A stretch of 64,000 bases of DNA, taken from assembly GCF_002874535.1 (NCBI RefSeq), contig NZ_CP025025.1:556001-620000 (forward strand), in the 5' to 3' direction. This DNA is from Mesobacillus jeotgali. GTDB taxonomy: Bacteria > Bacillota > Bacilli > Bacillales > Cytobacillaceae. Positions 51,893 to 60,689 of this stretch are shown here, piece by piece (position 1 is the stretch's first letter; each line of letters begins with the position of its first letter). The translations under genes were made by a program, and so were the position numbers. The notes beneath the pieces are model-generated. The model was not told where the DNA came from. It saw only the letters and a list, made by a program, of their open reading frames with translations, and ran no database searches.

Positions 51893-53161
51893 TTAAACCT
51901 CCGTTGCCTTCCTATTCTCATACATCCGGAACATCAACCAGAACAGCACCGCGCTTAAAACAGCGAGGATGCTGAGGATGGTGAACGTCCAGCCGTACCC
52001 GATCCAGACAGTCAGCGGAATGCTGATTGGTGCAATCGTCCTGCCTATCGTATATCGTAATGAAGCTGCCGCAAAGTACTGGCCGCGCATTTGTTCAGGT
52101 GCGAGGTTGGAAATGAAGGTTTGCTGGAGACCTGCAGTCATCAGTTCAGCCAATGTGAATACCGCCATCGCTGCAATCAGGCCCCAAATCCAATTTGTCG
52201 CGCCGAACATCAATATCGACACTGCGTAAATTAACGAGGACAATACAAACACATTCCGTTCGCGGAAACGGGTCACCCATCTCGTTACAACTACAGTAAA
52301 GAGGGCTACCAGCAAGCCATTTTCAGAAAGAATCAAGCCAAAAGCCTGCTCGCCATTAACGGTGAATACCTTGCTGCCGAGTTCGAGCACGGTTTGATTA
52401 TGCACCGAATCCTTTGTATAAACAGGGAATAATAGATCAAGCTGCATGAACGTCTGAGCCGCTAAAATCCCTGCTATGATGAACATGAGGAAAATTTTAT
52501 CCTGGACAATGACCTTGTAATCGGCAATTTGATCCTTAAGGAAGCTATACCATTTTCCATTCTCTGCCCGTGCCTGCCTGGCTGAAGCAGGTACCGTTTC
52601 ACGCGTCCATTTTGCGAGGACAAGCGCTAGCAGGATGGAGATAATCGCAACTGCTATCATCAATTCAAACCGATATTTTACATAAAAAATCGCTCCGAGA
52701 ATCGGGCCGACAACAACGGCAATATTGATCTGCGTATAAAAAATCGCGAATACACTGCTGCGGTCTTTTTCCGGGACCACGTCCGCAACCATCGCCTGGC
52801 TGGCCGGCCAGTAAATGGAGCCGAACATCCCGACGAGCGTAAAGCAGATGAATCCGAGCATCGGCGAAGTGAACCATGGTGAAACCGCATAGGCAAAAAC
52901 AAGGAAAGCAATTCCCTGGCCAAAAGCTGAGATCACCATCATCCGTTTGCGCCCGAACCGGTCGGCGGTATATCCGCCCATCAAATTGGCGAATACCGAA
53001 AAGACCTGGGATAAGACGAGCAGGAAGCCAGCGTTGCCCTTCCCGAAACTTTCAGCAAAATAAATGGTCAAAAACGGGAAAAACATCCAAAATGTTATAT
53101 TCATTAAAGCTTCGCCAAACAAGCGAATCTTCAAGTTACGATCCCAATCCCTTATTCTCAT
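51893..53161 (-). CDS. MFS transporter, DHA1-like
   Basis: 422 residues with 12 predicted membrane segments. The A-motif between TM2 and TM3 is GGYTADRFGRKRMM, and a second basic loop (RWVTRFRERNVF) joins TM8-9. Resembles drug-efflux MFS proteins such as YttB-type; substrate unknown. Confidence 0.87.
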   Translation of the reverse strand: MRIRDWDRNLKIRLFGEALMNITFWMFFPFLTIYFAESFGKGNAGFLLVLSQVFSVFANLMGGYTADRFGRKRMMVISAFGQGIAFLVFAYAVSPWFTSPMLGFICFTLVGMFGSIYWPASQAMVADVVPEKDRSSVFAIFYTQINIAVVVGPILGAIFYVKYRFELMIAVAIISILLALVLAKWTRETVPASARQARAENGKWYSFLKDQIADYKVIVQDKIFLMFIIAGILAAQTFMQLDLLFPVYTKDSVHNQTVLELGSKVFTVNGEQAFGLILSENGLLVALFTVVVTRWVTRFRERNVFVLSSLIYAVSILMFGATNWIWGLIAAMAVFTLAELMTAGLQQTFISNLAPEQMRGQYFAAASLRYTIGRTIAPISIPLTVWIGYGWTFTILSILAVLSAVLFWLMFRMYENRKATEV

Positions 53162-53292
53162 GATGTTGCTCCTTCATTACTCCGAAATAATAACCAACGA
53201 ATATCATACTACTCCAAAGGAATTTTTTACAAGTTAAATCCTTTCGGAAGATTTTTTCTTATACTTTTACGTGGTAAAAATCTCAAAAATAA

Positions 53293-53315
53293 AAAAGCGG
53301 CGCAATGGCCGCTTT
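53293..53315. terminator. Terminator after topB
   Basis: AAAGCGGC and GGCCGCTTT, loop GCAAT; minus-strand T-tail follows. Confidence 0.75.
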
Positions 53316-53330
53316 CTGTGTAACTAGTTT

Positions 53331-55427
53331 TTAATCCTTATCCTCCATCGCAGCTTTCAACAAGTCTCCGAGACTGGTGCCGAAGTTCTCCTGGGACGGA
53401 GCGTATTTTTCCTTCAACTTGCGCTCCTCACGCTTGGTAACACCTTTTTTCTTTTTATCCTCTGCCTTTTCAACGACATTGCAGCGGCGGCACTGGAAGT
53501 AGGCACCAGCTTTGCCGTTGTGGATTTCCATTCGCTTATGGCATTGAGGACAGCGTCTTTGTGAAAGCTTTGGATCCTTATGCTTGCGGAAGCTGCACTC
53601 AGGGCTTGAGCAGACGAGAATGCGTCCTTCCTTTGTCTTGCGTTCCTTCATGAACTCACCGCATTCAGGGCATTTAGAGCCTGTCAGGTTATGGGCGCGG
53701 TAGGTTTTGTCGCTCGTCTTGATTTCGGATACAAGGCGGGCTGTCTGTTCGCGAATCCGTTTCTTGAAGGCCTTCGGGTCCCCTTTGCCGCGGGCGATTT
53801 CTTCTAGTTCTTTTTCCCATTTTGCAGTTAGCTCAGGGGAAGTCAGTTCATCGTTTACCAGGTCAATGAGCTGCTTGCCTTTTTTCGTTGAATACAGGCG
53901 GCCATTTTGTCTTTCCACGACCTCTGACGATATGATCCGCTCAATGATTTCCGCTCGTGTTGCCGGAGTGCCAAGGCCGAATTTCTCCATTTTAGCGAGA
54001 ATATCTGACTCAGAAAGGCGAAGCGGCGGCTCGGTCATTTTTTTATTCATGCTGACCTGGCCAACTGGGTAGCTTTTGCCTTTTTCAAGGTGTCCCAGTG
54101 ATTGCGTGCCTGCATCGTCCTCGTCTTTTCCGAGAACCTTTTTAAAGCCAATTTCAATAATATTCGTTTCCCGTGCTGACAGTGATTCTCCTTCGACATC
54201 GAAGTTAGCATGGATCACTTCATACTGATAAGCCGGGTAAAATAAAGCAAGGAATCGGCGGACGATCAAATCGTACAGCTTCCGTTCATCAGGCGATAAA
54301 TCGGCAAGGTGAAGCCGTTCCTCTGTCGGGATAATCGCATGGTGGTCGGTTACCTTTTCGTTATTAAAGACGCGGCGCGCCTGGACTTTTCCTTTTTGGG
54401 CAAGGGCAGGTTTTGCTTCGTCACGGTAGCCGGACATAATCCCCTGAAGGCGGTCCGCCATCGTCGCTTCCATATCGGTCGTCAAATAGCGTGAATCTGT
54501 ACGTGGATAGGTAACGAGCTTATGCTGTTCGTACAATCCCTGCAGCACATTGGATGTTTTCTTTGCTGAGAAGCCGAAACGTTTATTGGCGTCACGCTGC
54601 AGTTCTGTAAGATCATAAGGCAGGGGCTGTGGTTCTGATTTTTGCTTTCGGTCCAGCGATTTCAGCACTGCTTTCTTGTTGGAAAGCTTCTTTTGTATCT
54701 GCTCTGCTTTTTCTTTTGAGAAAATCCGCTTTTCGCCTTTATTTTCCCATTCAGCATTCAATGAGCCGACCTTCGCCTGGATTGTCCAGTACTCCTTCGG
54801 CACGAACTTATTGATTTCATCTTCACGTTCGAGAACCATCGCGAGTGTCGGTGTCTGAACACGGCCAGCAGATAAAGGATCCTTAAATTTTGTTGTCAAA
54901 GCCCTCGATACATTCAATCCAATCAGCCAGTCAGCCTCGGCACGGCAGACAGCGGATTCATACAGGTCTTCAAATTGCTTGCCAAGCTTGAGGTTCTTAA
55001 AACCATCCTTGATAGCGCGGTCTGTTTGGGAGGAAATCCACAGTCGCTTGATTGGTTTTTTCCAATTGATGCGCTGGAGAATCCATCTGGCCACAAGTTC
55101 ACCTTCACGACCGGCGTCAGTCGCGATGATGAATTCGCCAACATCTTTGCGTTCAGCAAGGTGCTCAATTGCCTTGAATTGATGGCTCGTCTGCTTGATG
55201 ACCTTCAATCCCATTTTATCCGGGATGATCGGCAGCTCCTCAAGTTTCCATACCTTGTATTTTGGATCATAATTCTCGGGCATTTTCAATTCAATCAAGT
55301 GGCCGAGTGCCCAGGTGACGATATATTGATTTCCTTCAAAATAGCTTTTATGAGTTTTATTGCAGCCAAGTACACGCGCAAGCTCGCGGGCAACACTCGG
55401 TTTTTCTGCAAGTACTAATGATTTCAT
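53331..55427 (-). CDS. topB: DNA topoisomerase III (type IA)
   Basis: 698 residues. VLAEKPSVARELARVLGC is the Toprim start; the acidic triad region is IIATDAGREGELVARWI; the active-site Tyr lies in LVTYPRTDSRYL. The C-terminus carries two zinc-ribbon-like Cys groups (CPECGEFM ... CSSPEC and CPQCHKRM ... CRRC). TopB decatenates and resolves recombination intermediates. ATG 55427 is used because AAAGGAG sits just before it; an upstream TTG overlaps that site. Confidence 0.95.
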   Translation of the reverse strand: MKSLVLAEKPSVARELARVLGCNKTHKSYFEGNQYIVTWALGHLIELKMPENYDPKYKVWKLEELPIIPDKMGLKVIKQTSHQFKAIEHLAERKDVGEFIIATDAGREGELVARWILQRINWKKPIKRLWISSQTDRAIKDGFKNLKLGKQFEDLYESAVCRAEADWLIGLNVSRALTTKFKDPLSAGRVQTPTLAMVLEREDEINKFVPKEYWTIQAKVGSLNAEWENKGEKRIFSKEKAEQIQKKLSNKKAVLKSLDRKQKSEPQPLPYDLTELQRDANKRFGFSAKKTSNVLQGLYEQHKLVTYPRTDSRYLTTDMEATMADRLQGIMSGYRDEAKPALAQKGKVQARRVFNNEKVTDHHAIIPTEERLHLADLSPDERKLYDLIVRRFLALFYPAYQYEVIHANFDVEGESLSARETNIIEIGFKKVLGKDEDDAGTQSLGHLEKGKSYPVGQVSMNKKMTEPPLRLSESDILAKMEKFGLGTPATRAEIIERIISSEVVERQNGRLYSTKKGKQLIDLVNDELTSPELTAKWEKELEEIARGKGDPKAFKKRIREQTARLVSEIKTSDKTYRAHNLTGSKCPECGEFMKERKTKEGRILVCSSPECSFRKHKDPKLSQRRCPQCHKRMEIHNGKAGAYFQCRRCNVVEKAEDKKKKGVTKREERKLKEKYAPSQENFGTSLGDLLKAAMEDKD

Positions 55428-55512
55428 GAATACTCCTTTCAAAACAAAACAGTTTTGCTTATGCTTTACTTAGTATAATAGAAAAAAGAGAATTTTTGTA
55501 ATGGGGGAGCAC

Positions 55513-56418
55513 ATGAGTGATTATATTAAAGAAATTCGTAAGCTGATTGGCAGCAGGCCATTCATTCTAGTTGGTTCCGCTGTGCTTGTTTTTAATAAAG
55601 AGTATGAAGTACTGCTGCAGCTAAGGAATGATACCGGCAGATGGGGGATTCCCGGTGGTGCAATGGAACCTGGCGAAAGCTTTGAGGAAACGGCTTGCAG
55701 GGAGTTATTCGAGGAAACAGGGCTTCGTTTACAAAGGCTGAAATTTTTAGACGTGGTTGCTGGAAGAGAGTACTATTTCCGATATCCAAATGGCGATGAA
55801 ATATACAATGCGATCGCTTTGTATGCCTGTGTTGATTGGGAAGGGGAATTGCAGATGCTGGATGGCGAAAGCAAGGAGCTCCGCTTTTTCCCAATAAACA
55901 ATCTGCCCTCGTTAACAGAAAGGCAAGAACTGATTATTAATAAGATTAAAGACAGTGGATTGCTACCAGAATTTCGGCAAATTGATCTTGAGGAGATTAT
56001 GGAGTGTGCTGAAGTTCTTGAACTGCAGAGAAAATCATACAGGATAGAAGCGGACCTGATTGGCACAGATGAAATTCCTCCGTTAAAAGAATCATTCGAA
56101 GAGCTTCAAGATTGTGGTGAGACCTTTATTGGTTGTTATATTGAAAGCAGGCTTGCTGGGGCGGTCTCTTTTAAAAAAGATGGGGAATTAATCGATATCT
56201 ATCGTATGATGGTTCACCCTGAATTTTTTCGCAGAGGAATTGCGCGGAAGTTGCTCAGCCAGTTAGAACAGTATGGATGTTCACAAATGATCGTCTCAAC
56301 CGGGGCTGCGAACACACCTGCAGTGAAGCTTTATGAGAAGCTTGGTTTCGAGCGCCAGCATGATTCAGTAGTCGGTGACGGACTGGTGATCGCCCATTTT
56401 AAAAAAGAGAAAATTTAA
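55513..56418 (+). CDS. Nudix hydrolase-GNAT acetyltransferase fusion
   Basis: 301 residues. Residues 1-150: Nudix domain with the box GGAMEPGESFEETACRELFE followed by ETGL, catalytic Glu residues intact. Residues about 160-301: GNAT domain with MMVHPEFFRRGIARKLL (acetyl-CoA loop) and YEKLGFER. Fusion of a nucleotide or sugar-nucleotide pyrophosphohydrolase with an acetyltransferase is unusual. ATG 55513 follows GGGGGAG; an ATG at 55501 overlaps that site. Confidence 0.87.
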   Translation: MSDYIKEIRKLIGSRPFILVGSAVLVFNKEYEVLLQLRNDTGRWGIPGGAMEPGESFEETACRELFEETGLRLQRLKFLDVVAGREYYFRYPNGDEIYNAIALYACVDWEGELQMLDGESKELRFFPINNLPSLTERQELIINKIKDSGLLPEFRQIDLEEIMECAEVLELQRKSYRIEADLIGTDEIPPLKESFEELQDCGETFIGCYIESRLAGAVSFKKDGELIDIYRMMVHPEFFRRGIARKLLSQLEQYGCSQMIVSTGAANTPAVKLYEKLGFERQHDSVVGDGLVIAHFKKEKI

Positions 56419-56427
56419 TCTCACACA

Positions 56428-56457
56428 AAAGGACCAGGCAGCATGCCTGGTCCTTTC
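56428..56457. terminator. Bidirectional terminator
   Basis: AAAGGACCAGGCA and TGCCTGGTCCTTT, loop GCA. Confidence 0.92.
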
Positions 56458-56461
56458 ATCA

Positions 56462-56779
56462 TTATTCTTTAATTTTAACAGCGGTTCCTGTCGCGATGCA
56501 CATCATCATGCCTTCTCGCAATGTTTCAAAATCGAGGTCGACGCCGATTATGGCATTTGCGCCCATGCGGCGTGCTTTATCTTCCATTTCGCGGATCGCA
56601 ATTTCACGGCCTTCGGCAAGTTTGTTTTCATATGCTGAACTTCTGCCACCTATCACATCGGTGACACTTGCGAGAAAGTCTCGCACCACATTGGCACCCA
56701 TGATTGCTTCACCGGATACAATTCCCAGATAGTTCTCGACTTCTCTTCCTTGCAATGTTGAAGTGGTTGTTACGATCAT
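56462..56779 (-). CDS. YbjQ/UPF0145-family protein
   Basis: 105 residues beginning IVTTTSTLQGREVENYLGIV after Met, with EAIMGANVVRDF and MGANAIIGVDLDFE: the YbjQ (UPF0145) pattern of putative metal-binding pentameric proteins. Its B. subtilis-type length is about 100. The second ATG (56779) lies 9 bases after GGGAGG; longer upstream readings are unsupported. Confidence 0.88.
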   Translation of the reverse strand: MIVTTTSTLQGREVENYLGIVSGEAIMGANVVRDFLASVTDVIGGRSSAYENKLAEGREIAIREMEDKARRMGANAIIGVDLDFETLREGMMMCIATGTAVKIKE

Positions 56780-56869
56780 GTACATATTCCTCCCAAAATA
56801 GTTAATGGCTAGTGAAAAATTGTGTATAACAACATATACGATTTCTGTTGGAAAAAGTTTCAATCAAAA

Positions 56870-56896
56870 AAGAACTCGGCTATTATTAGCCGAGTC
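56870..56896 (-). terminator. Terminator after the 54-residue gene
   Basis: ACTCGGCTA and TAGCCGAGT, loop TTAT; T-run on the minus strand. Confidence 0.85.
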
Positions 56897-56905
56897 CTGG
56901 AATCA

Positions 56906-57070
56906 TTACACTTCGTCTTCCTCTACACGGTTTTTGAACGCTTCCTGGACGACGAGGAATTCCTCATCTTCCTGGGCTTCTGTCTCAGGTCGCTTTGCTC
57001 TCAGTGCACCTGCAGGCAGGTCTCCGGGATGGCCCTTTTTCTTGTGGTTGAACTCTTTGCCTCTGCTCAT
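56906..57070 (-). CDS. Small charged protein, unknown (54 residues)
   Basis: Begins MSRGKEFNHKKKGHPGDLPA and ends with an acidic helix (VEEDEV). AAAGGAGGG lies 7 bases before the ATG at 57070, and a terminator follows the stop. Short, basic-then-acidic and without Cys or membrane segments. I do not recognise the family. Confidence 0.7.
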   Translation of the reverse strand: MSRGKEFNHKKKGHPGDLPAGALRAKRPETEAQEDEEFLVVQEAFKNRVEEDEV

Positions 57071-57122
57071 TCATGAACCCTCCTTTAATTTATAAAGTAT
57101 AAGTTTTTGACACTTAGATTTG

Positions 57123-57244
57123 TGTCCAGCTCCACCGCCTAGCCCCTCGAGACGCTTCGATCCTGTCAATGAAGTCAAAGAACGACTTCACTGACAGGCC
57201 CTCCAGCGCTTGTCGGGGCTGACCAAGGCGCTTGCGCTTTTCTT
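57123..57244 (+). repeat. Mosaic intergenic repeat, copy 1
   Basis: Starts TGTCCAGCTCCACCGCCTAG and ends AAGGCGCTTGCGCTTTTCTT. GCCTAGCCCC near the start can pair with GGGGCTG...AGGCGC near the end, giving a long hairpin; AAGTCAAAGAACGACTT forms an inner stem. Found three times in this window. Confidence 0.85.
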
Positions 57245-57339
57245 ATCCAATGTAGTTTTTCCTGATGTAACCTGAAATATAAAAAATCATCTGCATATGA
57301 TTGTAAAGAAGAAATTTTACTAATGAAAGGGATGCTTAA

Positions 57340-57951
57340 ATGGACGAAAAATTGTACGCTCAAGATTTGGTTGAGTGCCCGACTGTTTTTTGTGCGAACC
57401 GTGATGACCAAGCTCCGCTTTTTACGGCAGATGCGTTGATTAATGGTGACATAAAGAAGATTAACCTCGAGGATTATCGGGGAAAGTGGGTCATTTTATT
57501 TTTCTACCCAAGCGATTTCACCTTTGTCTGACCGACGGAACTGGCGGCGGTCGCCGCTGTTTACCCTTATATCCAGGCGCTGGGGGCTGAATTGCTGGCC
57601 ATCAGCACAGATAGTGTTTACTCACACAAGGTTTTTAAGGAAACTTCTCCATCCTTAAAGAATGTAACGTATCCAATGGTAAGCGACAGGACACAGGTCA
57701 TCAGTCGTGCTTACCGGGTTCTAGATGAAACAACAGGGGCCTGCTTCAGAACATCGGTTTTCATTGATCCTGGGGGAATTATCAGGGCAAAGCTTACTTA
57801 TCCCGGGAATGTCGGCCGCAATCTTCCTGAGCACGTAAGGATTCTGCAGGCTTTCGAATATGCCAAGCAAACGGGCAAAGGTGTGCCAGCGAACTGGGTG
57901 CCCGGCCAGCAAGGAGTCAGTACAGATCCTTCAAATATAGGGAATATTTAA
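57340..57951 (+). CDS. Peroxiredoxin (AhpC-type) with in-frame TGA at the peroxidatic site: probable selenoprotein
   Basis: Read through one TGA (57529-57531), the frame gives 203 residues of a 2-Cys-type peroxiredoxin: thioredoxin-fold start [16 protein letters not shown], then residue 64 (TGA) followed by PTELAAV, the exact place of the catalytic Cys in FVCPTE. The rest ([39 protein letters not shown]) is intact. The usual C-terminal resolving Cys of AhpC (VCPA) is Val-Pro-Ala here; Cys13, Cys18 and Cys134 remain. A SECIS-like hairpin follows the TGA. The alternative is a nonsense mutation or base error. GAAAGGGATG precedes ATG 57340. Confidence 0.8.
57543..57558 (+). promoter_or_regulatory. 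SECIS-like hairpin downstream of the TGA codon
   Basis: GCGGC (57544-57548), loop GGTC (57549-57552), GCCGC (57553-57557), extended by a G-T pair. The apical GG lies 18-19 bases after the TGA, within the known bacterial range, and the GGUC loop is the one I recall from the E. coli fdhF SECIS. Confidence 0.65.
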
Positions 57952-57956
57952 TTCTT

Positions 57957-57984
57957 CAGGTCCTGTTAACAGGGCCTGTTTTTT
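57957..57984 (+). terminator. Terminator after the peroxiredoxin gene
   Basis: CAGG-T-CCTGTTAACAGG-G-CCTG with six Ts. Confidence 0.85.
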
Positions 57985-57985
57985 A

Positions 57986-58108
57986 TGTCCAGCTCCAGCC
58001 TCTAGCCTCTCGAGACGTTTCGGTCTGCCCAATGATGGCCCTCTGAGACACAGGAAGTGGTGGTATTATCGGGCAGCTCTTGTCGGGGCTGATCAATGCG
58101 CTTACGTT
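57986..58108 (+). repeat. Mosaic intergenic repeat, copy 2 (diverged)
   Basis: Starts TGTCCAGCTCCAGCCTCTAG, centre replaced relative to copies 1 and 3, ends CTTGTCGGGGCTGATCAATG and nearby bases. Same orientation as copy 1; together they bracket the peroxiredoxin gene. Confidence 0.75.
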
Positions 58109-58219
58109 TATATCCTTTGTCTGTGACCAGCATCACACTTAAAGGATAAAATTGTCACAAATTCTCTACAAAAATCTTCAATATCACTCACAAAGTTTTT
58201 TTAAAATAGAATTGAGATT

Positions 58220-58237
58220 ATGTTAAATATTTCACAA
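58220..58237. promoter_or_regulatory. Rex-type operator before cydA
   Basis: ATGTTAAATATTTCACAA matches TTGTGAA-N4-TTCACAA at 12 of 14 informative positions, 24 bp before the cydA start. Confidence 0.6.
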
Positions 58238-58260
58238 ACAAAAATTAGGAGGAACCAACG

Positions 58261-59613
58261 ATGGAAGAGGTCCTGATATTAAGTCGGATCCAGTTTGCTG
58301 TTACTGTGTTTTATCACTTCTTATTTGTTCCATTAACGATTGGTTTAGTCATTCTCGTCGCCATCATGGAGACAAAATATGCGCGCACCCTTGATCCTAC
58401 GTATAAGCGGATGGCAGATTATTGGGGGAAACTGTTTGCCATCAACTTTGTGCTTGGCGTGATTACAGGCATTACGATGGAATTCCAATTTGGCACGAAC
58501 TGGTCTGAATACTCAAAGTATATGGGAGATATTTTCGGATCGCCGCTTGCGATAGAAGCTCTGGTTGCTTTTTTCCTTGAATCGACCTTTATGGGTATCT
58601 GGCTGTTCGGCAAGGATAAGTTCTCACCGAAATTGCGGGCGATTTCGATTTGGATGGTGGCCCTTGGCACGAATATTTCCGCGCTTTGGATTATCACAGC
58701 GAATGGATTCATGCAAAATCCAGTCGGTTATGTCCTGAACAATGGCCGTGTCGAGTTGGAAAGCTTTTCAGAGCTTGTCACCAATCCGTATGCCTGGTAT
58801 ATGTTCGTACATACAGTCGTAAGTGCTTATATTGTCGGAGCTTTCTTCATGATGGCTATCAGTGCTTATCATCTGCTTAGGAAAAATGAAACAGCATTTT
58901 ATAAAAAGTCATTTAAGTACGGTCTGGCAATGGCGTTGTTTTCGGCAACTTTGACGCCATTCATCGGCCACCAGTCCGGTGTGTTCGCAGCTAAAATGCA
59001 GCCGGCAAAAGGCGCAGCGATGGAGGCCGTCTGGGAAACACAAAAGGACATGCCGTTCCATCTGATCCAGATTCCCGACCAGGAAAACGAGCGCAATGCT
59101 TTTGAGGCAATCAGCATACCGAAATTGGGCAGCTTCTTCTATACAAACTCTTTTGATGGGAAAGTCACTGGATTGAAGGATATTCCTAAAGATGAACGCC
59201 CGAATGTGGAACTGGTTTTTTACGCCTTCAGAGTCATGGTTGCACTTGGAGTCTTTTTTCTGGCTGTTTCCTGGTACGGCTTGTACCTTTACCGGAAAAA
59301 TAAATTGGAGAACTCACCTCGGTACTTGAAGCTAGTCCTTTATTCGGTGCTGCTTCCGTACCTGGCAATCAATGCCGGCTGGATGGTAGCGGAGGCAGGA
59401 AGGCAGCCATGGGTTGTGTACGGATTGATGAAAACGTCGGAGGGGGTATCGCCAATTGCCATGTCCCAGGTGGTATTCTCTTTGGCAGCTCTCGTCATCT
59501 TCTATACGGTTCTTCTGATAGCAGATGTTTATTTAATCATCAAATATGCGAAAAAAGGTCCTGAATCTGAGATTAAATATGGCCTTGAAGGAGGCGTGAA
59601 ACATGTCTCATGA
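58261..59613 (+). CDS. cydA: Cytochrome bd ubiquinol/menaquinol oxidase subunit I
   Basis: 450 residues, about nine membrane segments. The heme b595 ligand His19 lies in VFYHFLFVPLTIG; GRQPWVVYG near residue 380 is a family signature. The short Q-loop is typical of Firmicutes. With CydB it forms the high-affinity terminal oxidase used at low oxygen. TAGGAGG precedes the ATG; the gene overlaps cydB by 11 bp. Confidence 0.96.
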   Translation: MEEVLILSRIQFAVTVFYHFLFVPLTIGLVILVAIMETKYARTLDPTYKRMADYWGKLFAINFVLGVITGITMEFQFGTNWSEYSKYMGDIFGSPLAIEALVAFFLESTFMGIWLFGKDKFSPKLRAISIWMVALGTNISALWIITANGFMQNPVGYVLNNGRVELESFSELVTNPYAWYMFVHTVVSAYIVGAFFMMAISAYHLLRKNETAFYKKSFKYGLAMALFSATLTPFIGHQSGVFAAKMQPAKGAAMEAVWETQKDMPFHLIQIPDQENERNAFEAISIPKLGSFFYTNSFDGKVTGLKDIPKDERPNVELVFYAFRVMVALGVFFLAVSWYGLYLYRKNKLENSPRYLKLVLYSVLLPYLAINAGWMVAEAGRQPWVVYGLMKTSEGVSPIAMSQVVFSLAALVIFYTVLLIADVYLIIKYAKKGPESEIKYGLEGGVKHVS

Positions 59614-60631
59614 TACACTTGCAATCATTTGGTTCGGTTTGTGGGGATTGATTTGGACGGTTTATTTTATCCTTGATGGATACACTCTTGGGACTGGAAT
59701 GCTGTTCCCGTTCATCGCGAAAAATCGCCAGGAGCGTAACCAGCTGCAGGAGGCAGTTGGTCCGTTCTGGGGCGGGAATGAAGTCTGGTTGATTACAGCT
59801 GGAGGAGCGACATTCGCAGCTTTCCCGGCTGTCTATGCCGATATGTTCAGCTTTTTGTATACCCCGTTATTCCTGGTACTTATCGCCTTGTTCATTCGAG
59901 CAATAGGACTCGAATTCATGCACAAGGATGACCATCCGCTCTGGCAGGCAGCGTGCAAATGGGGCTTTTTCACCGGAAGCTTCTTGATCGCCTTTTTATT
60001 CGGAGTGACATTCGCCAACCTGTACCGCGGATTGTTGATCGGTGCCAATGGCTATGAAGGTAATTTATTCAGCCTGTTGAACGGCTATGGAATTCTGGGA
60101 GGGTTATTGTTTGTCTCCTTGTTCCTGCTTTCAGGATCTTTATGGATTCAGCTGAAGACAGCTGGGCAAACTGCGATCCGAGCATACAGGTTCTCAGGAA
60201 TTTTAGCTGGAGTGGCTCCAGCAGTGTTGTCACTATTTTTTCTGGCGACAGTGAACATGACGCCATTGCTCGACAACTACTCAGAAAACCCAGTCCTCTG
60301 GATTGTACCGGTTATCGCACTGACTGCGATGCTCACGGCAGCCTACTTTATTTTTAAAAAGAAAATCGGTTATGCCTTTACGGCAGTCTGCGTGACCATT
60401 TTTACAAAAATGGCCTTCGGCTTTGTCGGGATGTTCCCGAATATGCTGCCATCCAGAATCGACAGTGCCTATAGCGTCACTCTATTCGATGCCGCCGGAA
60501 GCAAGCTCAACCTAACCATCATGTTCATCGTTGCCGCTATTTTCGTGCCAATCATCATAGCTTATCAGTCCTGGAGCTATACACTATTCAAGGACAAAAT
60601 CCTAAAGGAAAGCGCAAAAGGATATCAATGA
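59603..60631 (+). CDS. cydB: Cytochrome bd oxidase subunit II
   Basis: 342 residues, eight or nine membrane segments, starting TLAIIWFGLWGLIWTVYFIL after the first residues, with the CydB signature LDGYTLGTGMLFPF and GPFWGGNEVWLITAGG. cydCD, often next in Bacillus, is absent here: a terminator and a repeat array follow. Confidence 0.96.
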   Translation: MSHDTLAIIWFGLWGLIWTVYFILDGYTLGTGMLFPFIAKNRQERNQLQEAVGPFWGGNEVWLITAGGATFAAFPAVYADMFSFLYTPLFLVLIALFIRAIGLEFMHKDDHPLWQAACKWGFFTGSFLIAFLFGVTFANLYRGLLIGANGYEGNLFSLLNGYGILGGLLFVSLFLLSGSLWIQLKTAGQTAIRAYRFSGILAGVAPAVLSLFFLATVNMTPLLDNYSENPVLWIVPVIALTAMLTAAYFIFKKKIGYAFTAVCVTIFTKMAFGFVGMFPNMLPSRIDSAYSVTLFDAAGSKLNLTIMFIVAAIFVPIIIAYQSWSYTLFKDKILKESAKGYQ

Positions 60632-60635
60632 AAAA

Positions 60636-60665
60636 ATGGCGTCTGGGTAACCAGGCGCTTTATTT
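60636..60665 (+). terminator. Terminator after cydB
   Basis: GCGTCTGG, GTAA, CCAGGCGC, TTTATTT. Confidence 0.85.
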
Positions 60666-60689
60666 ATGTTTACAATCAACAGTCAGGAG

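Noticed and set aside
57123-57244. Structured RNA or riboswitch for the peroxiredoxin gene
   Set aside because: The same element occurs at unrelated places (57986, 63364), so it is a dispersed repeat rather than a gene-specific leader.
57340-57531. Truncated peroxiredoxin as a separate 63-residue gene or simple pseudogene
   Set aside because: The frame continues intact after the TGA, which falls on the catalytic Cys codon and is followed by a SECIS-like hairpin; kept as an alternative only.
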